A program made the translations under genes and the position numbers. 64,000 bases of DNA from Stomorhina lunata (taxonomy: Eukaryota; Arthropoda; Insecta; Diptera; Rhiniidae), in the NCBI GenBank assembly GCA_933228675.1, contig OW121741.1, positions 74,582,629 through 74,646,628 on the forward strand, read 5' to 3'. The notes under the pieces were generated by a model. The model worked only from the letters and a program-made list of their open reading frames with translations. It was not told where the DNA came from and made no database searches. Below, in pieces: positions 36,631 through 47,489 of this stretch. Numbering within the stretch: the stretch's first letter is position 1; the number at the start of each line of letters is the position of its first letter.

Positions 36631-37095
36631 AGTGTTCCTTCTTTTTTAAAAAAAAAAACTTATATGTGACCCGATTTATGAAAAGCTAATTTTTCGAAAT
36701 TTAGTTTTTGAGTCATAAGCCACCTTTTCAAAGACCGGGTCATATACAATGAAAAGAACTGTTAGACTAAAGGCTTTATAATATAAAGATGTTGCACTTT
36801 AATAAATATGGTCGTTTTGAAAACTCCATAAAAAATAGTATATACCGTTTATACTCTAATTCTAAGACAACTTGTGTATGGAGTGCAATATTTTTATATT
36901 TTATTGTCTTTGGTTAGACTACATCCAAAATAGGAGGACAGTTCTAAATTATTGATATAAAAGTGTCAGACTTTAAGTCATCGTGTTTTTCTCCATAAAA
37001 CGAAGAAATTTATAAATTAAACTTAATATATATCAATATATACAATTTCCACCAAATTCGATTATTCTATTAAAAACTGTTGATATGGTGCTGAT
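36631..37095. other. Intron sequence without a recognised feature
   Basis: This is AT-rich sequence between two inverted-repeat structures. I see no exon, tandem repeat or RNA gene. Confidence 0.35.
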
Positions 37096-37285
37096 ATCGA
37101 CCACTGCACAGTGGTTTGAAACGAAAAAATGTTGGTAATAAATCTGTATCTTCAAAACTGTAAGTCTGATCAGTATGTATGAGAAAATTGTTATGTAGGA
37201 CCCAAGCTTTCTAAATTTTGATTAATGATTACCTGTATTTATACAGAGTGAATCATTGGGCGTTAAAGAAGACCACCTAAGAAGT
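37096..37285 (+). repeat. Left copy of a 5-kb-spaced inverted repeat
   Basis: The run from GCACAGTGGTTTGAAAC through AAAACTGTAAGTCTGAT, CAGTATGTATG and GAATCATTGGGC to AGAAGTAA recurs, diverged, in reverse complement at 42143-42300. The DINE-like cluster lies between them. Confidence 0.65.
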
Positions 37286-37610
37286 AAAAAAGATTTTGGA
37301 CCGTGTGGCTCTTTCAATTACTATCCAAAAAATACACTTTTAATTATTTTTTTGTGGTTTAAAAATGACCTTAAACACTTATGGGAAAAATCCAAGAAAA
37401 AAATGTAAAAATTGTATTTTTTGCACAAGGTACATAAATAATTTTTTGTAGCTATAAAGTTTATTTTATCATTTATGCCAAACAATTTAACAAATTTCAA
37501 AAAGGAAACACAATTGACCTTTTTTTTTGCAATTAAAATTTTGGTATATAGAAATTTGCCATTTTTTATAAAATTCGATTTTTTGAATTCGTTTATGAAT
37601 TCGACCTACT
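37286..37610. other. Intron sequence without a recognised feature
   Basis: This is AT-rich unique sequence up to the start of a DINE-like element. I see nothing else in it. Confidence 0.35.
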
Positions 37611-39312
37611 TTTTATACCCACCATCAAAAAGAATGGGGGTATATTGAGATTGTCATTGTAATTTCCTTAATATTGGCTCAAAAATCAAAAACGATATAT
37701 ATTCTGAATCCTTATGAAATTATAAGACGATTGAGCGATGTCCGTCTGTCTGTCTGTCTGTCCGTCTGTCTGTCTGTCTGTTGAAATCACGATAACGCCT
37801 AAACGAAAGGAGCTAGCACACTGAAACTTAGCAAAAACATTCTTCATTTATGAGAAAATTTTTTGAAATTGGGCAAAATCGGTTAACATTTGACCATAGC
37901 TGCCGTATAACCTCGTCTAGACTAGTCGCTTATTTGCTAATAACTGACAAATTATAATAGCTATGATGACAACATTTGGTATCTAGAAGTTTTCCATAAG
38001 CAATAGGCAGCATATAAAATTTCATCGAAATCGGTTCACATTTAACCATAGCTCCCATATAAAAAACATACGGAAACAGCCAAAATTCCACCTGAAATTC
38101 ACTTAAATGCCAATAAATGCTAAAATGTAATAGCTTTCGCCACCAAATTTAGCACAAATAAGTCTTATGTGAATACAAGCCAGTGTGCAAAATTTTGTCA
38201 CAATCGGTCACCATTTGACCATAGCTCCCATATAAAGAACTTACGGAAACACAAAAATACAAAAAGAAAAGGGGGTTTATGTCCGTCTGTCCGTTAGATA
38301 AAAGCGCGATAGCGCCTTAACTGAAAAGGCTACAGCAACAAAATTTAGCAAAAGCAAGTCTTATGTGAATGCCAGTCAGTGTGCAAAATTTTGTTACAAT
38401 CGGTCACCATTTGACCATAGCTCCCATATAAAAAACTTACAGAAACACAAAAATACAAAAAGAAAAGGAGATTTATGTCCGTCTGTCCGTCAGATAAAAG
38501 CGCGACAGCTCCTTAACTACAAAAGCTAGAAAGACAAAATTTTACAAAAGTATTTCCGATATGTAACAAAAATTGTGTACTGAAAATGGGCGAAATCGGT
38601 TCACATTTAGTTAGAGCTCCCATATAACCCCGCCCCGGGAAACACATAAATGCTGATAAATTGAGTACAATTGTGATAGCTATGACGACTAAATTTAGTA
38701 TAGAGAAGTTTTATGCAACTATTGGTCAGTATATCAAATTTTATAGGAATCGGTCCATATTTGACTATAGCTTTCATATAAAAAACACTCCCGGAAACCA
38801 AAAAATCGGTCAACATTTGGCTATAATTCTTATATATTTTTATTACATCCCCTTTTTTATATCTACAATCAAAAAGATTCGGAAGTACAAGCAGCATATT
38901 AAGATTATGTATATGGTAGATGCATTAGGAACTCCTAACAAAATATATGGACCTGTCGTATTACTATCAACTTCTTTATCTTAACTTAATATTAAGCTAA
39001 ACGAAAAGTATTTAACAACTTATTAATGTAAAACCATACCCGGTTACGATAACGAATTTTTTTCAAAGTAAATAATTACTAGGGAAACCACTTACACACT
39101 TTTGAATGTTGAACTATAAAGCTACTGCAACCGAAGTTATTCCAAATATTTTACCAACAATACCAACTAGCGTAACAACTTTTTTCCAATTTGGTCCATG
39201 TTTTGAATTTGCTGCAGCCTCGTAGATATATGAGATATGTTTCTAAATTTAACACAACTTGATGGTGGGTATATAAGATTCGGCACAGCCGAATATAACA
39301 CTCTTACTTGTT
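37611..39312 (+). mobile_element. DINE-1-like element, family B, copy 1
   Basis: It starts TTTTATACCCACCATC, has a (GTCTGTCT)n block at about 37741-37780 and ends with the hairpin ATTCGGCACAGCCGAAT (39278-39294), then ATAACACTCTTACTTGTT. Internally, units of about 200 bp with ATCGGTCACCATTTGACC and ATAGCTCCCATATAA are repeated four to five times. The ORFs here are not conserved with the sister copy at 40077. It is non-autonomous. Confidence 0.72.
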
Positions 39313-39704
39313 AGTGTTGAAATCTAAAGAGAATATATGGGGTTATATAACTGCATATCAGAATGTTGCAAAATCGGCTTGAATTTTTTGATATATGTTC
39401 GAAAACACAAAAATTTTCTTAAAAGTTCGACAAATTTCGCTTAATGCAGTACGTAAAGGGAATGTTGCACTGGCTTGAATTTTTATTCTTTACGAATATA
39501 TAATAAAAAATTAACTTAAAAAACTTCTTCGTAAAAAGTAAAAAATTGAGACCATCTTTTTGAGAAAAGAATTCCCTTTTTTTGATCAGCGAAAAATATT
39601 TGACTTTGGAAATTTCTCAGCATTAAACGGTTCCAAATATTTCAAAACGGTTTTCACTGTTTTATTTCCTGAAATGTTGGCTGAATGTCAGTTTTTTTTT
39701 TTAA
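39313..39704. other. Intron sequence between DINE-like elements
   Basis: This is AT-rich unique sequence. I see no exon or repeat structure. Confidence 0.35.
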
Positions 39705-40076
39705 AACAAGTAAGAAAGTGCTAAAGTCGGTCAAGCCCGACCATACGATACCTTTCAAAACTAAGGTCAAAATGTTATTTTTCCTGTATAAAGACAAATA
39801 TTTGCCAAATTTTGTCATCATATAAACATTTTCTCAAAACTTATATACTTAAGCTGTTTCCGTCATATAGAGAGCTAGTGTTAAATGGACCAATTATATC
39901 GAATTTTGGCAAATTGATTGCAGTTTTTACAGAAAAAAAATTATATAGCAATTTTGACGAATTTCAAAAGCTATGGTCTCACTATCAAGTGGACTGTGCG
40001 AAATTTAATCAAATTATCAAATGCGACCTGTACTTTGATTACAAAATTTACATGTGTGCTACACGGTCGAAAAGCT
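39705..40076 (-). mobile_element. DINE-1-like element, family A, copy 2 (5'-truncated)
   Basis: Read on the minus strand it ends with the hairpin and CTTACTTGTT at 39705, and it runs back through TTTTGAGAAAATGTTTATATGATG and the tract complementary to GCGACCTG...ACTTTGATTACAAA. The first part of the family (TTATACCC start) is missing where a family B element begins at 40077. The 140-codon ORF at 39812 crosses this junction and is not a gene. Confidence 0.65.
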
Positions 40077-42138
40077 TTTTTATACCCACCATCAAAAAGA
40101 ATGGGGGGTATATTGAGACTGTCATTCCGTTTGTAATTTCCTTAATATTGGCTCAAAAATCAAAAACGATATATATTCTGAATCCTTATGAAATTCTAAG
40201 ACGATTGAGCGATGTCCGTCTGTCTGTCTGTTGAAATCACGATAACGCCTAAACGAAAGGAGCTAGCTCACTGAAACTTGGTAAAACCATTTTTCATCTA
40301 TTTTCATCAAAATTTTGGTATTGAAATTGGGCAAAATCCGTTAACATTTGACCATAGCTCCCGTATAACCTCGCCTACGCTAATCGCTTATTTGCTAATA
40401 AATAACAAACTATAATAGCTATGATGACAAAATTTGGTATATAGAAGTTTTTCATAAGCCTTATAGAGCATGTAAAATTTTATCAAAATCGGTTCATATT
40501 TAGTCATAGCTCCCATACAAAAAACTTACGGAAACAGCCAAAATTCCACCTGAAATTCACTTAAATGCCAATAAATCGAAAACTATAACAGATATAACCA
40601 CTAAATTTAGTACGAGGTGGTCTTATGTCGGTGCCAACGAGTGTGCAAAATAATCGGTCACCATTTGACCATAGCTCCCATATAAAAAACTTACGGAAAC
40701 ACAAAAATTCAAAAAGAAAAGGGGGTTTATGTCCGTCTTTACGTCAGATAAAAGCACGATAGCGCCTTAACGAAAAGGGTTATATATATATATAATTCCC
40801 CGACAACATTCCAATTGGAACAAGGGGTACTTCTCTCAGACAATGAGCTGCATCCGATTCTATTTTTAGACTCATTGAAAGGGACCTACGTTTTAACGCC
40901 GGCTCCGAACGGCAAATGCATTAGTTAGAGAAGTTTTACATAGCCTAATACTCAATAACCAGTGGCTAGCTGAGTTATGAGGTGAACCGCCGCTTTTTGA
41001 AAATTTATTTTTTCAAGTGAGTCTGGCCAGGGATCGAACTTGGGAACTCTGGTATGTTAGGCGGATGACTAACCTGATATACCACGGCAGTTCACGAAAA
41101 GGGTTACAGCAACAAAATTTTACAAAAGGAAGTCTTTTGTGAATGTCCACCAGTGTGCAAAATTTTGTTGCGATCGGTCACCATTTGACCATAGCTCACA
41201 TATGAAAAACTTACGGAAACACAAAAATACAAAAAGAAAACACGGTTTATGTCCGTCTTTCCGTTAGAGAAAAGCGCAATAATTCCTTAACTGCAAGAGC
41301 TAGAGAGACAAAATTTAGCAAAAGTATTTTTGATATGTTATAGAAATTGTGTGCTGAAAACGGGTAAAATCGGTTCACATTTAGTTAGAGCTCCCATATA
41401 ACCCTGCCCCGGGAATCACATTTATGCTAATAAATTGAATAAAATTTTAAAATCTATGACTACTAAATTTAGAATAGAGAAGTTTTATGCAACTTTCAGT
41501 CAGTACGTCAAATTTTATGCGAATCGGTCTATTTTTGACCATAGCTTTCATATAAAAACCACTCCCGGTAACCACTAAAATGCCACAAACGCCAGTTAAA
41601 AGCTATTAAATTATAAACTATGTCAGCTATGGCCACTAAATATTGCACAAATAAACTTTATACTAATACCAGCCAGTATATTAAATTTTGTAACAATCGG
41701 TCAACATTTGGCTGTAGTTCTTATATATATAACATCCCCTTTATATATCTACAATCAAAAAGATTTGGACTTACATTCAGTATATGAAGATTGCATCTAC
41801 GAAATTAGATAGCTATTAATCAATGTTAGGTCCAGCCTTTATACACGGTAGATGCATTAGGAACTCCTAACAAAATATATGAACCTGCCGTGTTGCTATC
41901 AACATGAAACTATATTCGGTTATGGAACAGCATTTTATCCAAGGTAAATACTTGGGAAACCACTTAGATGCTTTTAAATTTTAAACTATAGTAACTATAC
42001 CACCGCAACCGAATTTAGTCCAAATATATTACCAACAATACCACATTTGGTCAACATTTTGAATTAGCTGCACTCTCGTACAACTTGATAGTGGGTATAC
42101 AAGATTCGGCACAGCCGAATATAACACTCTTACTTGTT
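40077..42138 (+). mobile_element. DINE-1-like element, family B, copy 2 (interrupted by a SINE)
   Basis: It starts TTTTTATACCCACCATC and has a short GTCTGTCTG block near 40215. The internal ATCGGTCACCATTTGACC units match copy 1, and it ends with ATTCGGCACAGCCGAAT plus ATAACACTCTTACTTGTT at 42138. The SINE at 40783-41093 lies inside; without it the element is about 1.74 kb, close to copy 1. Confidence 0.72.
40783..41093 (-). mobile_element. tRNA-derived SINE with a 13-bp target duplication
   Basis: The flanks share ACGAAAAGGGTTA (40770-40782 and 41094-41106). On the minus strand the head contains an A-box-like TGGTATATCAGG and a B-box-like AGTTCGATCCC about 44 bases later. These match 10 of 12 and 9 of 11 positions of the pol III consensus. 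The body is non-tRNA and the tail is a (TA)n run at 40783-40794. Its size of 311 bp fits a SINE. It would be transcribed by RNA polymerase III and moved by a LINE in trans (established for SINEs). It is inserted in a DINE-like element, so it is younger than that copy. Confidence 0.85.
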
Positions 42139-42142
42139 ACTT

Positions 42143-42300
42143 CTGAGATGGTCTACTTTGATGCCCAATGATTCACCCTGTATAAAGCCTGGGTCCTCCT
42201 TAACAATTCTCACATACATACTGATACAATCAGACTTACAGTTTAGAAGATATGTTACCACTTTTTTTGGTTTCAAGCCACTGTGCACTGTGCGATAACA
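42143..42300 (-). repeat. Right copy of the 5-kb-spaced inverted repeat
   Basis: This is the reverse complement of 37096-37285 with substitutions. It shares TTACTTCT.AG, GCCCA.TGATTC, ATCAGACTTACAGTTT and TTTCAAGCCACTGTGC. The 76-codon ORF on this strand lies within the repeat. Confidence 0.65.
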
Positions 42301-43227
42301 CAAACACAATTTCTTAGGCTGAATAATAAATAGACTAGAAATAATGCCGATCAATTGCACATGAGTAACTTCAGGTTATAGGGTAACAGTGGTCGGCTCT
42401 AAATTTGATTGTAATATGAAATTGTGGTTTCAATAGAAATTACAAAAGAGGTTTTCATTCGCTCAAACTTAAACCGCTAAATATTTAACAGAGCGTGTAT
42501 AGAAAATCGAATATATATGTAGGTATATGCAGCAAAATGCAAATGATTAGGTATTTGAGAAATTACAGTGGTAATTTTCAAAGTTATATAAATCCAAAGA
42601 AATGTGTTAATAAATCTAGAAATGTGTTTGGTTTAAAACAATTTGACAACAATAAATATTCCACTCAGGCAACCAAAGAAAGGAAAACGACATTTGAACA
42701 TCAAACACTTGACTTGCAGCAAATTTCAACGCATTTTTGCTTATGTGTCCTTGAGGGAAATCCTTGCCATTTTAGGCTTTAAAATATGCACACACATTTT
42801 TCATATACATGCGTTTACATATGTATGTATGTGTAAACTTGTTCTAACACATAAAGCACTAAATCCATATATACTAAAGATATGTGCCTAATACCAACAA
42901 CATCCATGAACACACAAAGGACATGTGTTTTACTTATTTACTGGCAACATTTCCGAAGCGATGCAACAAGAAAATGGTTTGCCTTTGGCCAATGACAAAA
43001 ATAATTTACATATACAAGTACAAACATACACTCTGTGGTAATAATGATGAAACGATTAAACTATGTATTGGAGTACATGCTACAAACCTTGTAAGTAGGG
43101 GTAAAATAGAGTTGGACTGGATTTATTTTTGTAATTTATGTTACATAATTTTCCATTATGTTACATAACTTTTGTCACTCATTGTCAAATTGCTGCAATA
43201 ATAAGAAATGTGTATATTTTTACTTAC
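42301..43227. other. Intron sequence next to exon D
   Basis: This is mostly unique and less repetitive than the rest of the window. Four overlapping ORFs of 60-95 codons occur on the plus strand, but their composition is intron-like and no domain is visible. A mosaic of TATATGTATGTAG-like strings lies near 42510 and 42810. Confidence 0.45.
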
Positions 43228-43380
43228 GCTGTATCCTCAGAAGTATCGTTATTTTATCTGAATCAGCAAAAGTCGATGTGATACGCATTGCACGACATGT
43301 GTATTCGCCAGCATCTGCCTGTGTAACATTTTTGATATAAAGGCCATTCGACATGGGTCGATATTTTGAATTGTTGGCAA
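43228..43380 (-). CDS. Ig/FN3 adhesion gene, exon D (second half of Ig2)
   Basis: The acceptor TTTTCAG precedes 43380 and the donor C|GTAAGT follows 43228. It is 153 bp, phase 1 at both ends. In the frame set by exon C it reads the Ig2 D to G strands, with YRPMSNGLYIKNV followed by the canonical F-strand TQADAGEYTCRAM and a G-strand ending ITILLRIQ. The exon completes the Cys-Cys pair begun in exon C and contains sequons (NNS, NVT). The next intron towards the 3' end is 25.4 kb and carries the BEL element, the DINE-like cluster and a 3.3-kb satellite. Confidence 0.88.
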
Positions 43381-43439
43381 CTGAAAATCAATCACAAAAA
43401 AAAAAATCAACATCAGATATTAAAAATTAAATATTCGAG

Positions 43440-44940
43440 TATTTAATAAATTATTTTTCTATGCAAAACTTTTCCGTAAAATACTTTTCTATCTTCGATA
43501 AAATAATTTTCTATAGAAAAATATTTTTCATTAAAAAATTTTTTTATAGAAAAATATTTTTCATGAAAATTTTTCTATAGAAAAATATTTTTCATGAAAA
43601 TTTTTCTATAAAAAAATATTTTTCATGAAAATTTTTCTATAGAAAAATATTTTTCATGAAAATTTTTCTATAGAAAAATATATTTCATGAAAATTTTTCT
43701 ATTGAAAAATATTTTTCATGAAAATTTTTCTATTGAAAAATATTTTTCATGAAAATTTTTCTCTAAAAAAATATTTTTCATGAAAATTTTTCTCTAAAAA
43801 AATATTTTTCATGAAAATTTTTCTCTAAAAAAATATTTTTCATGAAAATTTTTCTATAGAAAAATTTTTTTCATGAAAATTTTTCTATAGAAAAATTTTT
43901 TTCATGAAAATTTTTCTATAGAAAAATTTTTTTCATGAAAATTTTTCTATAGAAAAATTTTTTTCATGAAAATTTTTCTATAGAAAAATATTTTTCATGA
44001 AAATTTTTCTATAGAAAAATATTTTTCATGAAAATTTTTCTATAGAAAAATATTTTTCATGAAAATTTTTCTATAGAAAAATATTTTTCATGAAAATTTT
44101 TCTATAGAAAAATATTTTTCATGAAAATTTTTCTATAGAAAAATATTTTTAATGAAAATTTTTCTATAGAATATTTTTCATGAAAATTTTTTTATAGAAA
44201 AATATTTTTCATGAAAATTTTTCTATAGAAATATTTTTTATGAAAATTTTTCTATAGAAAAATATTTTTCATGATAATTTTTCTATAGAAAAATATTTTT
44301 CATGAAACTTTTTCTATAAAAAAATATTTTTCATGAAAATTTTTCTATCGAAAAATATTTTTCATTAAAATTTTTCTATAGCAAAATATTTTTCATGAAA
44401 ATTTTTCTATAGAAAAATATCTTTCATGAAAAATAGAAAAATATTTTTCATGAAAATTTTTCTATAGAAAAATATTTTTCATGAAAATTTTTCTATAGAA
44501 AAATATTTTTTATGAACGTTTTTCTATAGATAAATATTTTAAATAAAAAATTTTCTACAGAAAAATATTTTTAATGAAAATTTTTATATAAAAATTTTTT
44601 CTATAGAAAAATATTTTTAAAATTTTTAATAATTTTTTTTAATAGAAAAAAAATTTTTAAATTTTCGACAAAAATATTTTTCTATAGAAAAACTTTCGAT
44701 AAAAATATTGTTCTAAAAAAAATTTTTCAATAGAAAAATTTTCGTTAAAAATTTTTTCTATAGAAAAATTATTGATAAAAAAATTTTTACATACAAAAAT
44801 TTTCCATATAAAAAAATTTTTTGCTATTGAAAAATTTCGATAAGCAATTTTCCTATAGACATATTTTCAATAAACAGTTTTTCTATAGAAAAATTTTCGA
44901 TAAAAAAATTTTTTTTTGTATAAAAATATTTTCGATAAAA
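43440..44940. repeat. 31-bp satellite block 4, partner half TATTTTTCATGAAAA
   Basis: There are about 36 regular copies of the palindromic core plus TATTTTTCATGAAAA between about 43540 and 44530, degenerating on both sides. It lies in the intron between exons C and D, beginning only about 60 bp upstream of the exon D acceptor in transcript terms. Confidence 0.94.
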
Positions 44941-44979
44941 AATTTTTCAAAAAATAACGAAATAGTCGGGATGTAAATA

Positions 44980-45403
44980 TTATTCAAAAAGAAGAGTATT
45001 TGCATTTGATACCAAACCTGTTACATTTATTTATTAATCTAACAGATCAATTTATTGATAAAAAGCCAAAAAATGTTTGCGGAGAAACCAAATTCCTCGA
45101 CGCGTTTCGATGGATGATTATCCCCAATTTAGACAAATCGAAAACCTAGCATTATTATTATATTTACAAACACAACTTTTCAGAATTATGTTCATAAACC
45201 ATAAGTAAAAGCGTAGGTTTTCGATCTGTCTAAATTGGGGATAATCCTCCTGAAGAGATGGCTTAACCAACCATCGAAACGCGTCGAGGAATTTGGTTTC
45301 TCCGCAAACATTTTTTGGCTTTTTATCAATAAATTGATCTGTTACATTAATAAATAAATGTAACAGTTTGGGATCAAATGCAAATACTCTTCTTTTTGAA
45401 TAA
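44980..45403. mobile_element. Foldback MITE inside satellite block 4/5
   Basis: Long inverted arms (44980 to about 45150 and about 45210 to 45403) share TTATTCAAAAAGAAGAG, TTTGCATTTGAT, AACAGATCAATTTATTGAT, CCTCGACGCGTTTCG and ATCCCCAATTTAGACA. The loop is about 60 bp. A clear target duplication could not be identified, so the exact ends are uncertain. It is unrelated to the foldback element at 2062. Confidence 0.78.
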
Positions 45404-46225
45404 AAAATTTTTCTATAGAAAAATTTTCGATAAACAATTTTTCTGTAGAAAAATTTTCGATAAACAATTTCTCTATAGAAAAATTATAGATAGAAAAATT
45501 TTTCTCTAGAAAATTTTCTATAGAAAAATTTTTCTCTAGAAAAATTTTTCTCTAAAAAATTTTCTATAGAAAAATTTTTCTCTAGAAAATTTTCTATAGA
45601 AAAATTTTTCTCTAGAAAATTTTCTATAGAAAATATTTTTCTATAGAAAAAAATTTTTTATAGAAAAATTTTCTTTAAAAAAATGTTTCTGTATAAAAAT
45701 TTTCGATATAAAAATTATAGAAAATTTTTCGATAAAATATTTTTTTTATAGAAAATTTTTCGGTAGAAAAATTTTTCTCTAGAAAATTTTCTATAGAAAA
45801 ATATTTTTCTCTAGAACAATTTTTGTTAAAAATATTTTTCTCTAGAAAAATTTTCTTTAAAAATATTTTTCTATAGAAAAATTTTTGTTTAGATTATTTT
45901 TCTATAGAAAATTTTTCGTTTAAAATATTTTTCTATAGAAAAATTTTCGTTAAAGATAATTTTAGATAGAACAATTTTCGTTAAAGATATTTTCCTATAG
46001 AAAAATTTTCGTTTAAAATATTTTTCTATAGATAAATTTTCGTTTAAAATATTTTGCTATAAAAAAATTTTGGATAAAAAAATTTTTTTATAGAAAAATT
46101 TTCGAAAAAAAAATTTTCTGCAGAAAAATTTTCTATAAAAAAAATTTTTATTGAAAAATTGTCGATAAAAACATTTTTTATAGAAAAATTGTCGATAAAA
46201 ACATTTTTCTATAGAAACATTTTTC
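45404..46225. repeat. 31-bp satellite block 5, degenerate
   Basis: The core TTTTCTATAGAAAA recurs at irregular 15-31 bp spacing with mixed partners (TCTCTAGAAAA, TCGATAAAC, TCGTTTAAAATA). In places two core-like halves follow each other directly, giving a period of about 15-16 bp. Confidence 0.85.
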
Positions 46226-46349
46226 AAACACCCCACTGTGCCTAATCTAATAACTTAACAGCTTTTTAACAATAACCCAACAACGTCAAACCGTGTATTG
46301 TTTTCATAACGACTCGGACTGAAACAACTGCAATAACTGTGACACTTAC

Positions 46350-46481
46350 TTGTTATGGACTCCCCATTAAAAAGCCATGATATAGCAGGTGGTGGATCAC
46401 CTTTCACCAAACACTGAACAGTGGCGTCACGACCTTCTCTGGCTGACTGCACCAATTCCGTTTTGTCAAAAGATATTTTTT
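46350..46481 (-). CDS. Ig/FN3 adhesion gene, exon C (first half of Ig2)
   Basis: The acceptor is TATTTGCAG before 46481 and the donor is the strong ACAA|GTAAGT after 46350. It has 132 bp, phase 1 at both ends. The product carries the Ig2 A to C strands: ISFDKTELVQSAREGRD, then the B-strand Cys in TVQCLVKGDPPP and the C-strand Trp in AISWLFNGESIT. The KGDPPP turn and W-x-x-N-G pattern are typical I-set features. An ORF continues past both splice sites, but the extensions (a hydrophobic stretch upstream and a Cys/Ser stretch downstream) are intron sequence. The intron separating it from exon B is only 660 bp and mostly unique. Confidence 0.87.
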
Positions 46482-47141
46482 CTGCAAATACAAGAAATAG
46501 GAAAAAAGAACGCGAATGCGGAAAGAAATTTACACAATGTGACACTGGAATAACAGTCAAACGGACAATAGAAATAAACAAGGACTTAGACAAAACGAAA
46601 GAGCAAAATAAAAAGGATCAAAATAAATAAAAACATACTTTGAGTTTGTGTGTGTGTGTGCGTTTGTATGTGTTAGTGTAAGTTTGAACTGAAATAGTAA
46701 CTGGTTGATGGTAACTCTTTAACAAGAATAATGGATGACTTTTTTGGATGAATGGATGGATGGATGGGTTGCTTGGTTGGTTGGATAGTTAAGTGGCTGC
46801 TTGGTTCGTTGGTCGGTTGTATGGCTGGATAAATAAATAAAAAGATTGTGTGTGTTTTGGTGCTTTATAGGAAAACATCCAGTGGAATAACCAAAAAGCC
46901 AAAAGCGTAAATTGACAGCAGGATTAGAAATTTCACCAGTTACAATAAACCAAAAACAAAAACAACATAAATATAAAACTTATAAAAAGAGCAGACCATT
47001 TTCATTGTAGTCTTCTCCAAAGAAAAATGAGCTAAATTTGAAAAATAAAAACAAAAAATAAAAAATTCGAACAGACAACAAAATCTAGAAACTCTACAGT
47101 TGCATTCTATTTATTCGAAATTGAAATACTTGAATACATAC
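46482..47141. other. Short intron between exons C and B, with microsatellites
   Basis: This is the only compact intron of the host gene seen here. It holds a (TG)n patch near 46647-46662 and a GGATGGATGGATGG/TTGGTTGG run near 46745-46830. It is otherwise unique. Confidence 0.6.
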
Positions 47142-47255
47142 GATTTACTAATAACTCAAAGGATATTTTCTCTTTTAAATCCTTGGTATTAACTTCACAT
47201 GTCCAATTGCCCTTGTCCTCCAATGCAATATGTTCAAAGAATAATGCCAACGATC
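47142..47255 (-). CDS. Ig/FN3 adhesion gene, exon B (second half of Ig1)
   Basis: The 38-codon exon is bounded by TTTCAG before 47255 and C|GTATGT after 47142, and is phase 1 at both ends. Joined to exon A the frame stays open and reads straight into the Ig F-strand signature LEDKGNWTCEV. This supplies the second Ig1 cysteine, an N-glycosylation sequon (NWT) and the G-strand ISFELLVN. No long ORF marks it; it was found by looking for the missing half of Ig1 with the right splice phase. The intron before it (47256-56963) is 9.7 kb, nearly all satellite. Confidence 0.85.
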
Positions 47256-47489
47256 CTGAAACGAAGAATGGAAAAATATTTTGAAATATTAATTTTTATT
47301 GTGACATTTTTATTAAAACGTGTAAAATGGATTTCATTTCTCTAAGATTAACTTTGGCTACAGCTTAAATGCGACAAAACCACTTTGCTTAAAGCATTTC
47401 AACCAAATCCTAGAATAATACTTAGACATATTTTACTAAGGTATAGAATAAGACAAAAACTCAGACGCAACCTAGAAAAATTGCGTCAA

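Noticed and set aside
39812..40234. 140-codon plus-strand ORF
   Set aside because: It crosses the junction between two DINE-like elements in opposite orientations and shows no conserved features.
42495..43340. Cluster of four overlapping plus-strand ORFs of 60-95 codons
   Set aside because: They lie in the intron beside exon D, overlap in different frames and lack any domain or splice pattern; the last one overlaps exon D antisense.
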